A DNA stretch of 64,000 nt from an uncultured Oscillospiraceae bacterium. Its GTDB lineage: Bacteria; Bacillota; Clostridia; Oscillospirales; Oscillospiraceae. Positions 17,383 through 25,875 of this stretch are shown here, in pieces. Position 1 is the stretch's first letter, and each line of letters starts with the position of its first letter. The notes under the pieces were generated by a model that was not told the origin of the DNA, did not search any database, and saw only the letters and a program-made list of their open reading frames with translations. Location: positions 337,799 through 401,798 of the forward strand of contig CAJUNA010000041.1 in NCBI GenBank assembly GCA_910587645.1. The letters run 5' to 3'. A program made the position numbers and the translations under genes.

Positions 17383-18700
17383 ATTTGCTGCCCCGCATTT
17401 CTGCGGCGGTTTCTTTGATGGCTTGGATCATATAGTCGAGCTGTTCTTCTGTCAAGCCGTAGATGGGCAGATGGGTGAAGCGGTGGTAGAAGACCTCCTC
17501 CGTGTTGGGGCATGTCGCGGCAATGGCATCCGCGTCATAGCCCAGCTCCTGGAGTATCTGGAAACGGTAGAGGGGACCAAAATGGGGGATGTTGGTAACG
17601 CCCCTTTCCGTCAGCTTCTTTTTGAACACCTGGATGTCTCCCCCTAGCTCGGCGGGGTCTATTTGAAGCTGGTAGAGATGGAAGGTGGGCACTGTCCCAC
17701 CGGCCCCAAGATCCTGGGGTATCACACCGGGCACGCCTTGCAGGCGTTGGGTTACATACCTGGCACAGCGGGCACGTTCCTCCAAAATTTTGCCATACCG
17801 GTCAATCTGGAGAGATAATCCCAGGGCTTGAATTTCCGTGGTGGAAGCGTTCCCCGCAACCACCGGCCCGTATTTCCCTGGCAACGCCGCCACATTGTAG
17901 AGCCAGTCCTTAATGGGCGGCATAGAGAAATCAACGCCCAGGAACCGCGCGCGGCGGAGACTGGACTTGAACTCCGGCACCGTTGTCATAAGAATGCCGC
18001 CCTCCCCGAAAGAGGTGTTGTTTTTGACCTCGTGGAAGGAGAAGGAGGTGAAGTCCGCAATCGCACCGATATTTCTTCCTTTGTACTTTGCCCCAAAGCC
18101 GTGAGCAGCGTCCTCCAGCACCAGCGCACCGTGGGTATGGGCAATGTCCATGATCCGGTCCATATCACAGGGATAGCCGCCAATGTGGACGGGCACCACC
18201 ATCTTAGTTTTATTCGTTATTTTTTTTGCCAGATCATCCGGATCCATGTTCAGTGTACGGGGGTCTACATCGCAGAACACCACCTTCGCCCCTACGGACA
18301 AGGGATAGGCCATGGTGGCAATAAAGGTGATGGCGGGAACAATCACCTCGTCTCCCGGCTGAAGGTTGACGTATTTGTAGGCGATTTCAAATCCTGCCGT
18401 GCAGTTGGTTAGAAATACGCAGTCATCAATGCCCACATATTCCGCCGCCTTTTTCTCACACTTGGCCACCTCTACGTCCAGGGACAACTTGGCGGGAGGT
18501 GTGGAGACCTCCGCCAGGGCGCTGACTGCCTCGCGTACACTCTCCACCCGGGCATCGTAAACCGCACCATCGCCCTGCATCAGGAATTTAACAACCTCCA
18601 TCACGTCCTGCTGGTTATAGTTCTCCCCCACAGCCGCCCATGGGACCCGGGATTCCCCGGTGTTATAGCGGAAATCAGAATCCTTTTTTGCTCTTGCCAT
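17381..18700 (-). CDS. DegT/DnrJ/EryC1/StrS family PLP aminotransferase
   Basis: About 439 residues, a PLP-dependent sugar aminotransferase or dehydratase. The cofactor Asp is in VLEDAAHGFG and the Schiff-base Lys in FSFHEVKNNTSFGEGG, both intact. An N-terminal extension of about 60 residues makes it longer than typical members. The start is one of two adjacent ATGs; the second (18700) sits 6 bases after GGAGG and is preferred over 18703. It is a lone minus-strand gene between the YesN-like and AraM-like plus-strand genes. It could make or remove an amino group on a keto sugar in the local pathway, or belong to surface-glycan synthesis. Confidence 0.88.
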   Translation of the reverse strand: MARAKKDSDFRYNTGESRVPWAAVGENYNQQDVMEVVKFLMQGDGAVYDARVESVREAVSALAEVSTPPAKLSLDVEVAKCEKKAAEYVGIDDCVFLTNCTAGFEIAYKYVNLQPGDEVIVPAITFIATMAYPLSVGAKVVFCDVDPRTLNMDPDDLAKKITNKTKMVVPVHIGGYPCDMDRIMDIAHTHGALVLEDAAHGFGAKYKGRNIGAIADFTSFSFHEVKNNTSFGEGGILMTTVPEFKSSLRRARFLGVDFSMPPIKDWLYNVAALPGKYGPVVAGNASTTEIQALGLSLQIDRYGKILEERARCARYVTQRLQGVPGVIPQDLGAGGTVPTFHLYQLQIDPAELGGDIQVFKKKLTERGVTNIPHFGPLYRFQILQELGYDADAIAATCPNTEEVFYHRFTHLPIYGLTEEQLDYMIQAIKETAAEMRGSK

Positions 18701-18923
18701 CATGCTCCTCCTTTTCTGTGTCTGCGTCTGTTTTTCCGGAGTGTCCACGTCCCCCGGATTTTGATGAGCCTATCATAGCATGGGTTCCACAGGAAAGGGT
18801 ATGGAAAAATTATGGCGTTCTCACCAAAACATGCCGCTTTTTTCCATACGATTTTCATGCAAGCCGTAGTAAGATGGTTCCAACCCATTTCGATGAACCC
18901 GCGCACAAAAGGGAGGAACCGCC

Positions 18924-20282
18924 ATGAAGATGTACACAACACCCCACTGCCTAAATGATTACTTAAACCAGACCTATACCTGTGACTGCGGAAGAACCCA
19001 CAGTGCCCCCCTCCGGGCTGTCAGCATCCGCCCCCGCGCCCTGGAGGATCTGCCCAAATACGCGCGCCGCCTGGGGTTCCACAGTTTATATCTGGTCTGC
19101 GACAGCATCACCTTCCAGATCGCCGGGCAGCAATGCCTGCAAATTCTTCACAACGCGGGCATCGCGGCGGAGTTGGTGCAGCTGGCCCATTTAGATTTTG
19201 ACGAGGCTACCTTGGGGGAGCTGCTCATCCATTTGCCGGAAGGCTGCGACCTGGCGGTGGCCGTGGGCACAGGCACAATCAACGACATGGTACGGTATTT
19301 CAGCTTCAAAACCGGCCTGCCCTTTTTCACTGTCGCTACCGCCGCGCCAATGGACGGCTTCGCCTCCAGCATCGCCGCCATCCAGGTCAACCATCTGAAA
19401 ACTACCTTCCAGGCGCGTCCGCCCCTAGCAGTCATCGGGGACACGGATATCCTCCGGGAAGCCCCCTATGCTATGATCGCCGCAGGGCTAGGGGATTTGC
19501 TAGGCAAGTGTACCTGCCTGTGTGACTGGCGGCTGGCCCATCTCATCACCGGGGAGCACCAGTGCGAGCATATTATTGACTTGGTGGAAAATTGCGTCCG
19601 GCGCACGCTGGCCGCAGCGGGCGCGGCTAAAAACCGTGACCCTCAGGTCTTAGGGGATATTATGGAGGGCCTGGTTCTGACTGGGGTGGCCATGAGCTTG
19701 TATGGCAATTCCCGCCCTGCATCCGGGTGCGAACACCATATGTCCCATTACTGGGAAACGATTCTGGAGCAGCAGGGGCAGCGGCCTGCCCCCCATGGGG
19801 CTCAAGTTGGTGTGGGCACCGTGCTGGTCTTAAAAGCAGCTGAAGAATTGATAGCCCGGACAGTGGATTTTGACGCCGCCAGAGAGGCCGCCCTGCGCTA
19901 CCAGCCCCAGGCATGGGAAGCCAGCATCCGGGCAGCCTACGGCCCCGCTGCTCCCGGCATAATTGAACTGGAGCGGGAAGCACAGAAAAATGAATCCGCC
20001 GGACGGCTCCGGCGGATCCACATGATAGAAGCGCATTGGACAGACATTTTAGAGCTGCTCCACGCCCTGCCCTCTTCAGAAGAGGTAGCGGGGATCCTGC
20101 GGAACCTGGGCGCACCCAGCCACCCCCAGCAAATCGGCATTGGCCAGGCACTGCTGAAGGACACCTTCTTGTACTGTAAGGAAATCCGCGCCCGGTATAC
20201 GATCTTGCAAATGCTCTGGGACTTAGATCTGCTGGACTCCATCTCCGACAAGGTTATCTGCGGCATGGGGTATCCGTCATGA
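18924..20282 (+). CDS. AraM-like sn-glycerol-1-phosphate dehydrogenase
   Basis: 452 residues of the iron-containing alcohol dehydrogenase-like G1PDH group (AraM/EgsA). Visible features are the nucleotide-binding GTGTINDMVRYFS segment, the ATAAPMDGFAS loop, and metal-site residues in GLGDLLGKCTCLCDW, GCEHHMSHYWE and the later PHGAQVGVGT. The C-terminal part (about 100 residues) is longer than in EgsA. RBS GGGAGGAACCGCC precedes the ATG. It overlaps the kinase gene by ATGA. The araM-araB pairing recalls the Bacillus arabinose operon, although no araA or araD is present here. Confidence 0.85.
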   Translation: MKMYTTPHCLNDYLNQTYTCDCGRTHSAPLRAVSIRPRALEDLPKYARRLGFHSLYLVCDSITFQIAGQQCLQILHNAGIAAELVQLAHLDFDEATLGELLIHLPEGCDLAVAVGTGTINDMVRYFSFKTGLPFFTVATAAPMDGFASSIAAIQVNHLKTTFQARPPLAVIGDTDILREAPYAMIAAGLGDLLGKCTCLCDWRLAHLITGEHQCEHIIDLVENCVRRTLAAAGAAKNRDPQVLGDIMEGLVLTGVAMSLYGNSRPASGCEHHMSHYWETILEQQGQRPAPHGAQVGVGTVLVLKAAEELIARTVDFDAAREAALRYQPQAWEASIRAAYGPAAPGIIELEREAQKNESAGRLRRIHMIEAHWTDILELLHALPSSEEVAGILRNLGAPSHPQQIGIGQALLKDTFLYCKEIRARYTILQMLWDLDLLDSISDKVICGMGYPS

Positions 20283-21898
20283 AACGGGAATTATATACCA
20301 TCGGCGTTGATTTTGGAACGTTGTCCGGGCGGGCAATCCTAGTAAACGCCCAGACCGGAGAAATCGCCGCCGTGAGGGAAAAAAACTATCCCCACAGTGT
20401 TATGACGGAGCTGTGCGGACAGTCTCTCCCGGCAGGCTGGGCCTTGCAGGATCCATCGGATTATTTGACGGTGCTGGACGAAACCATCCCTTCGCTACTG
20501 CGGGAAAGCAGCGTATTGCCGGAAGCGGTAGTAGGCATCGGTTTTGACGCTACCTCCTGCACAATGCTTCCCACTACTGAGGACGGAATGCCCCTGTGCT
20601 GCCAAGAAAAATACCGGGCGCATCCCCATGCCTATGGGAAGCTCTGGAAGCATCACGCGGCCCAGCCCCAGGCGAACCTTTTGGAAAGCTTGGCAGAAAA
20701 AGAAGCCCCGCTCCTGCTGGCGCGGTACGGCGGCAAAGTGTCTGCCCAGTGGATGCTGCCCAAAATTTTGCAAATTCTGGAAGAAGCGCCAGAAATTTAC
20801 CGTAGTGCCGGGTTATTTTTGGAAACCGTAGATTGGCTTACCTTACAGCTTACCGGCCAGCTTACCCGCAGCTCATGCAGCGCGGGCTTCAAAGCCCTCT
20901 GGAATCCAAAAGAGGGATATCCGCCTCCATCCTTCCTTAAAAAATTGGACGGGCGTATGGAGCACCTGATATCAGAAAAGCTCCGTGGCGGTATCGCCTC
21001 CCCCTGGGAGCAAGCGGGAACTTTACGCCCTCAATGGGCAGAACGGCTGGGTCTTTCATCAAAGACCTCCGTGGCGGCAGGAATCATTGACGCCCACGCT
21101 GGGGTGCTGGGCAGCGGTTCAACAAGTTCAGGGATGCTTTTCCTGGTCATAGGCACATCATCGTGCCACATCCTCCTGTCGCCGGAGGAAAAATATGTGC
21201 CGGGCATTTGCGGTTCATGCAGGGACAGCATTCTGCCAGGGCTTTACGCATATGAAGCCGGGCAGTCCTGTGTGGGAGATATGCTGGAGTGGTTTATCCA
21301 AAACAACGTGCCCACCCGGTATACAGAACAGGCAAAGGCGCAGAAAATCAGCACACACCAGCTTCTCAGCCAACAGGCTGCCAAGCTGCACCCTGGGGAA
21401 AGCGGCCTGTTGGCCTTAGATTGGTGGAACGGCCAGCGGACACCATTGGTGGATAGCCGCCTTTCCGGCGCGATGCTAGGCATGACCCTGCGCACAACAC
21501 CAGCGGAGCAGTACCGCGCTCTGTTGGAAGCAACGGCATACGGCACACGGTGGATCCTGGAGGTCTTTGAACAAGCGGGAATCAAGATCCGGGAAATCAC
21601 AGCCTGCGGCGGCATTGCCCGGAAAAACCCCTTCGCCATGCAGCTCTACGCAGACATTTTACAGCGGCCTATCCGCGCTACCGCTTCGGAACAGGCTTCC
21701 GCACTAGGCGCAGCAATCCTGGCAGCGGTTTCCGCAGGGGTGTACCAAACGCCGGAGGACGCCGTTAATCATATGGCCTGTCGTGAGGGCACGGTCTACC
21801 GGCCGGATCCTGGTACCCAGACAGCGTACCAATCACTCTACCAAAAATACAGGATGTTAGCCGCTTTTTGCCAAGAACAACTCCGAATTAGTTCCTAA
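20279..21898 (+). CDS. Ribulokinase-like FGGY family carbohydrate kinase
   Basis: 539 residues. The N-terminus has GVDFGTLSGRAILVN, the hallmark of AraB-type L-ribulokinases; GFDATSCTMLP and the later LDWWNGQRTPLVD, followed by the C-terminal ACGGIARKNPFAMQ, are FGGY ATP-binding and sugar-binding segments. Length is close to AraB (about 560). It is translationally coupled to the AraM-like gene, so the two likely act in one pathway, phosphorylating a ketopentose or related sugar. Without araA and araD the true substrate is open. Confidence 0.88.
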   Translation: MKRELYTIGVDFGTLSGRAILVNAQTGEIAAVREKNYPHSVMTELCGQSLPAGWALQDPSDYLTVLDETIPSLLRESSVLPEAVVGIGFDATSCTMLPTTEDGMPLCCQEKYRAHPHAYGKLWKHHAAQPQANLLESLAEKEAPLLLARYGGKVSAQWMLPKILQILEEAPEIYRSAGLFLETVDWLTLQLTGQLTRSSCSAGFKALWNPKEGYPPPSFLKKLDGRMEHLISEKLRGGIASPWEQAGTLRPQWAERLGLSSKTSVAAGIIDAHAGVLGSGSTSSGMLFLVIGTSSCHILLSPEEKYVPGICGSCRDSILPGLYAYEAGQSCVGDMLEWFIQNNVPTRYTEQAKAQKISTHQLLSQQAAKLHPGESGLLALDWWNGQRTPLVDSRLSGAMLGMTLRTTPAEQYRALLEATAYGTRWILEVFEQAGIKIREITACGGIARKNPFAMQLYADILQRPIRATASEQASALGAAILAAVSAGVYQTPEDAVNHMACREGTVYRPDPGTQTAYQSLYQKYRMLAAFCQEQLRISS

Positions 21899-21963
21899 AA
21901 GCACCATTTATCATCAAAAAACCTTTCCCTTGCACAGTTTACAGCAGATCCTTTCCATTTCCC

Positions 21964-22002
21964 TCAAAAACCCGGGCGGTGCCTTACGGCACCGCCCGGG
22001 TT
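21964..22002 (-). terminator. Intrinsic terminator of the pilus-like operon
   Basis: A perfect 15-bp stem, arms 21969-21983 (AACCCGGGCGGTGCC) and 21988-22002, with loop TTAC. On the minus strand it is followed by TTTTTGAGG, so it ends the operon whose last gene is pilT. It may also stop plus-strand transcripts from the kinase gene. Confidence 0.8.
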
Positions 22003-22028
22003 AGTTGTCGAAGCGTACAAAGACACGC

Positions 22029-23090
22029 TTACTTCCCTATTTTCTTTTGCAGTTGATCCGGATTCATTGCGCAGTGCAGCGCGGTCTCGGCGCTGATCCG
22101 GCCCGCCTTAAACAGCCGCCAGATGGACTCGTCCATCCCGATCATCCCCTCCGCCGCAGAAGTTTGGATGACGGAATCAATCTGATGGATCCGGCTGTCC
22201 CGAACCATACTGCGCACGGCATTATTCAGGTGCATGATCTCAAACGCGGGAACCAGCCCCCCATCAATAGACGGCAAAAGCTGCTGGCTGACGACGGTCT
22301 TCATCACCTGGGCAAGCTGGATGCGAACCTGCTGCTGCTGGGAGGGTGGGAATACATCAATGATCCGGTCAATGGTGTTCACCGCGCCAACCGTATGAAG
22401 GGTAGAAATGACCAGATGTCCAGTCTCCGCCGCTGTCATGGCTGTCTGGATAGTCTCCAGATCCCGCATTTCGCCTAAGAGGATCACATCCGGCGCCTGC
22501 CGCAGGCTGGCTCGCAGGGCGGTCACATAGCTGGAAGTGTCCATAGCCAACTCCCGCTGGCTGATAATACTCTTGTCGTTGCGGTGCAGATACTCAATAG
22601 GATCCTCAATGGTGATGATGTGGGCGTCCCGAGCACGGTTCACCGCATCCACCACACAAGCCAGGGTTGTGGACTTCCCTCCTCCCGCAGGGCCAGTGAC
22701 CAGCACCATCCCACGGGTCATGTTGGCGATCTTCATGACCTCCTCAGGAATCCCAACGCTTCTCCAATCAGGAATCCCAAAGCTGACGATCCGGATAACA
22801 GAGGCCAGGGAACCTCTCTGCCGGTAAGTGTTGATCCGAAACCGGGCCAGCCCGCCTACCGACAGGGAAAAATCGTCATCCCCTACGGACATGCACTTGT
22901 CCAGAGGACGGTGGGCCATGCCGTACAACTCCCGCACCAAGGTCTCAGAATCGTCCGGCGTTAGCCGCTCATCCCGAAGGGGGACAATCCGCCCCTCCTT
23001 CTTAATGGAGACCGCCCGGCCCGCAACGATAAACAGGTCGGAGGCATTTTCCTCCACCGCCTGCTTCAGATATGTTTGGACACTTTCCAT
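22029..23090 (-). CDS. pilT: PilT-type twitching motility ATPase
   Basis: 353 residues of the type II/IV secretion ATPase family, retraction branch. Walker A is GPAGGGKSTT, the Asp box is ITIEDPIEYLH, Walker B is DVILLGEMRDLETI, and the His box is GHLVISTLHT. The AIRNLIRE-type motif near the C-terminus is AVRSMVRDSRIHQ. The ATG at 23090 is preceded by AAAAGGAGC; the open frame before it overlaps the neighbouring gene and is rejected. It is the last gene of a run of pilus-like genes. No PilB extension ATPase is visible in the window. Confidence 0.92.
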   Translation of the reverse strand: MESVQTYLKQAVEENASDLFIVAGRAVSIKKEGRIVPLRDERLTPDDSETLVRELYGMAHRPLDKCMSVGDDDFSLSVGGLARFRINTYRQRGSLASVIRIVSFGIPDWRSVGIPEEVMKIANMTRGMVLVTGPAGGGKSTTLACVVDAVNRARDAHIITIEDPIEYLHRNDKSIISQRELAMDTSSYVTALRASLRQAPDVILLGEMRDLETIQTAMTAAETGHLVISTLHTVGAVNTIDRIIDVFPPSQQQQVRIQLAQVMKTVVSQQLLPSIDGGLVPAFEIMHLNNAVRSMVRDSRIHQIDSVIQTSAAEGMIGMDESIWRLFKAGRISAETALHCAMNPDQLQKKIGK

Positions 23091-23116
23091 AGTGCTATTT
23101 GCTCCTTTTGTAAACT

Positions 23117-23515
23117 TTAATCTGGAAATCCGTCCCAGAGATCCATAAACTCCTCCGGCTCCCACTCGCCGGTGTAGACTGTCTGCCAGCGGAGAATCCG
23201 GCACGCGCCGCGCTCCAGCGACACCTCTACCTCCAACGCCTGGGATTCCCCGATGGGAATGGAAAAAGACACCGCGTCTCCTTTTTGTGTAACCTCCACC
23301 CCATCCGGCAAAGTCCCGCCCTCCCACAGGGCGGCCACAGCCTGCACCGCTATGGCGTCCGCTTCATAGTAGTCCGCCGCATTCTGGGCGGTCATGGCGG
23401 TCAATTTCGCTTCCCGGTCTGCCGTGGCGATGGTCAGCACCGCGAACACCGCCAGGCACAATACGCAGAAGATCATTACCAGGCTTACCGCCCCGGATAC
23501 GCCGCCGCGCTTCAT
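23117..23515 (-). CDS. Pilin-like membrane protein, hypothetical
   Basis: 132 residues. An N-terminal hydrophobic helix (SLVMIFCVLCLAVFAVLTIA) follows a short positive stretch, then a soluble domain. The layout resembles minor pilin or pilus-assembly proteins (PilX/TadE-like shape) but no G-x4-E prepilin cleavage site is visible. The start ATG overlaps the stop of the upstream pilin gene in ATGA. Position and coupling argue for a minor component of the pilus-like apparatus; the exact function is unknown. Confidence 0.7.
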   Translation of the reverse strand: MKRGGVSGAVSLVMIFCVLCLAVFAVLTIATADREAKLTAMTAQNAADYYEADAIAVQAVAALWEGGTLPDGVEVTQKGDAVSFSIPIGESQALEVEVSLERGACRILRWQTVYTGEWEPEEFMDLWDGFPD

Positions 23516-23997
23516 GGCGCCACCTCCCATGCCGCTACGCGCCAGGAGAGGATGGCCGCTCCCTCCAGCAGCGCACCCGCTGTAAGATCCTCCGCTGCCA
23601 CAGGTCCCGAAACCCGCAACTGAACAGTGGCATAACCCGCCGTGGCGGACGTTTCCGGAAGCAGTTCCAAAAGGAACAGCGTCTCCACGTCCGTCCCGCA
23701 TTCGTCCATCTTCTGCCAGTCCCCGTCATAGTACAGGCGCAGCGCCCCGCCCTCCAGGCTCCCGCCGGCCAGCGCCGCCGTCTTTTCCAGATCGCCGCCA
23801 GCGGCCTTGAAACACTCAGCGGCAGTCCGGGCTTCGCCTACGGCGCGGCTAAGGTTGGCGCTGTCCTGGCTCATGACCTCCGCACGGACGAACAGCCCTA
23901 CGCAGATAGCCGCACACAGGGAGAATACCCCCACCGCGATTAACAGCTCGATGGCGAACAGGCCCGAGCGGGTCGGTTTGATTCGTTCCATGCTCAA
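23512..23997 (-). CDS. Pseudopilin with type IV prepilin N-terminus
   Basis: About 161 residues. The N-terminus has the classic prepilin signature G followed by LFAIELLIAVGVFSLCAA, placing Glu at position 5 after the cleavage Gly. The start is probably a TTG at 23997, which overlaps the previous stop as TTGA and has AAGGAG at suitable spacing; an ATG at 23991 is the alternative. It should be processed by a prepilin peptidase encoded elsewhere and join a pilus fibre or pseudopilus. Confidence 0.8.
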   Translation of the reverse strand: MSMERIKPTRSGLFAIELLIAVGVFSLCAAICVGLFVRAEVMSQDSANLSRAVGEARTAAECFKAAGGDLEKTAALAGGSLEGGALRLYYDGDWQKMDECGTDVETLFLLELLPETSATAGYATVQLRVSGPVAAEDLTAGALLEGAAILSWRVAAWEVAP

Positions 23998-24467
23998 CCA
24001 TCACTCCTTACATAAACGCCTGCGGTCTGGATCCCGCCGTCCGGGCCGGTAAGGGTCAGCCACAGCAACCCTGGCTGCTGTTCCGACACCTCCAGCATTT
24101 GGGCGGGACAGACCATCTCACCAAATTCCGGATCCTGCTCAGATCCCTTTTCACGCAAGATCTCCATTAAATACCCATCATAGACGTACAAAACCGTCTC
24201 ATAAATGGAGCCTTCGATTTCCTCGTAGAGGAACAGCGCACCGCCGTCCCCAAAGCTTCCTGCTTCCACCTGCCCCGCTGCGTCCGCCGCATGGAGTTTA
24301 GCAGTGATGTAGCTGAGACTGACCCGGTCTTGGGCGTTCTGCTCAGTCCGGTCCGCCACCCGGCGGTAGACACCCGCCCCGGCAGCAAGGCTCAGCAGCA
24401 ACGTCACGCCAAATACGCAGGTCAGCATCAAGGCAGCCAAAGCCCCCGCGCCGCTTTGCCGTCTCAT
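23994..24467 (-). CDS. Pilus-operon membrane protein, DUF4860-like
   Basis: 157 residues. An N-terminal membrane helix (ALAALMLTCVFGVTLLLSLA) is followed by GAGVYRRVADRTEQN and a beta-rich soluble domain containing DRVSLSYITAKLHAAD and LTLTGPDGG. This pattern recalls the DUF4860 proteins found in clostridial pilus clusters; the family name is from memory and should be checked. The start overlaps the upstream stop by ATGA. It is a probable minor pilin or assembly component. Confidence 0.7.
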   Translation of the reverse strand: MRRQSGAGALAALMLTCVFGVTLLLSLAAGAGVYRRVADRTEQNAQDRVSLSYITAKLHAADAAGQVEAGSFGDGGALFLYEEIEGSIYETVLYVYDGYLMEILREKGSEQDPEFGEMVCPAQMLEVSEQQPGLLWLTLTGPDGGIQTAGVYVRSDG

Positions 24468-24799
24468 GGCTCCCCCTCCCATCTCTCCACAACGGTGACG
24501 GAGGGGCGCATATTGGACGCAAATATCTCGTAGAACACCGCGTACCGCTCCTCGTCGATGGCAAGGCCGCTTTTGGCCTTCAGATCCTCATAGGTGGCGG
24601 GGTAGACCCCCTCCAGGGCATAGCAGCTCACCACCGCCCGATTGGCTGCTTCTTGGGCCATGCGCAGGCCCTCCCGATCCGAAACCGCCGCAGCTTCCTG
24701 GACACCTTTCACCATCCACACTGCCGCCGCGATAAATAACAGCAGTCCTAATGCCATGGGAACCCAAGACCAGCGGCTTGCATACTTTCGTTTCCTCAT
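24464..24799 (-). CDS. Pilin-like protein with a single membrane helix
   Basis: 111 residues: a basic N-terminus, one membrane helix (WVPMALGLLLFIAAAVWMV), an amphipathic helix (ANRAVVSCYALEG) and a short domain with YPATYEDLKAKSGLAIDEER. This resembles the globular part of small pseudopilins, although a clear prepilin cleavage motif is missing. The ATG at 24799 lies 10 bp after the PilC stop and overlaps the next gene by ATGA. Confidence 0.7.
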   Translation of the reverse strand: MRKRKYASRWSWVPMALGLLLFIAAAVWMVKGVQEAAAVSDREGLRMAQEAANRAVVSCYALEGVYPATYEDLKAKSGLAIDEERYAVFYEIFASNMRPSVTVVERWEGEP

Positions 24800-24809
24800 G
24801 CCCACCGCC

Positions 24810-25856
24810 TTATCCGATGGTAGACAGCAGCCCCATCAGCGGCAGCATCACGCTTAGCAGGATCACACCCGCTAAGGCGCTGGTAATGACAACGATAGCT
24901 GGTTCGATGGCTCCAACCGTCCGGTCAATGCGGCGCAGGCTCTCCTCCTCCTGCCGCTGGGCCAGATCCTCCAGGGTGTCGGGCAGAGAGCCCGTCTGCT
25001 CCGCCAGTTTCAGCAGGCGGCAGTCACGACCGGTAAACAGGCCGCTTTTCGCCAGGGCTTCCGCAGGGCTTCCCCCCTCCTCAATATCTTTACGGCACTG
25101 TTCTGTCTTGCTGTCGATCTCCTTCGCGCCGCCGCAGAGTTTGGCGGAAATCTCCACCGATTCCTCCATGCTCATACCGCTGGATACTGCCATCGCCATG
25201 GAGGACGCAAAACGGGACACGGCCATCTGGCCTAAAATCCCCCGTCCGCCGAAGCGGCGGCGGAACCAGGCCGCAAACTTCTCCCGCAGGGCAGGAACCA
25301 GGGCTACCACCAAGGCAGCAGCAGCAGCCACCACCAAAACCACAGCAATGCCAACACCTGCCTTAGCCAGCACGGCTCCGGCATTCATCATTCCCACAGC
25401 CACCGCGCCCATGCGGACACCGAGCTGTGCGAATACCTTGTCAAATACAGGCAGGACTTGGGTCACCAGCAGAATCACTACCGCCACCATCACGGCGAAT
25501 AGAGTCACCGGTACCGTCACCGCGCCGCGAATGTCGGCGCTCATGCGGAGCTGCCGGTCATAGTGCCGCTGGAGGGAGAGCAGGACATCCTCCAAACGGC
25601 CCGTGTCTTCAGCCAGGGCCACCATATCCGTCATATAGGCGGGGAAAGCCCCTGTCTCCCGCAAAGCGGAAGCCAGAGGCATACCATCTTCTGTTGACTG
25701 GCACAGCGTCTCCAGCCATGCACGGGTATTAGGGTCGGTTTCATCCTCCCGCAGCATGGACAAGCCCTCGCTGATGGGAATACCGGAGCGAACCAGCTGG
25801 TGCAGCTCACGGCAGAAAATGGGGAGATATTGGGCGGGGACGCGCAGTCGTTTCAT
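24810..25856 (-). CDS. PilC/GspF-type inner-membrane platform protein
   Basis: 348 residues with two T2SSF domains: the first begins LPIFCRELHQLVRSGIPISEGL, the second FASSMAMAVSSGMSMEESVEI. Membrane segments are visible around residues 145-165, 180-215 and at the C-terminus (IVVITSALAGVILLSVMLPL). The ATG at 25856 follows GGAGGGAACTACAT. It is the first pilus gene of the operon and anchors the assembly ATPase. The only ATPase present here is PilT, so the extension motor must be elsewhere or absent. Confidence 0.9.
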   Translation of the reverse strand: MKRLRVPAQYLPIFCRELHQLVRSGIPISEGLSMLREDETDPNTRAWLETLCQSTEDGMPLASALRETGAFPAYMTDMVALAEDTGRLEDVLLSLQRHYDRQLRMSADIRGAVTVPVTLFAVMVAVVILLVTQVLPVFDKVFAQLGVRMGAVAVGMMNAGAVLAKAGVGIAVVLVVAAAAALVVALVPALREKFAAWFRRRFGGRGILGQMAVSRFASSMAMAVSSGMSMEESVEISAKLCGGAKEIDSKTEQCRKDIEEGGSPAEALAKSGLFTGRDCRLLKLAEQTGSLPDTLEDLAQRQEEESLRRIDRTVGAIEPAIVVITSALAGVILLSVMLPLMGLLSTIG

Positions 25857-25875
25857 ATGTAGTTCCCTCCGAATT

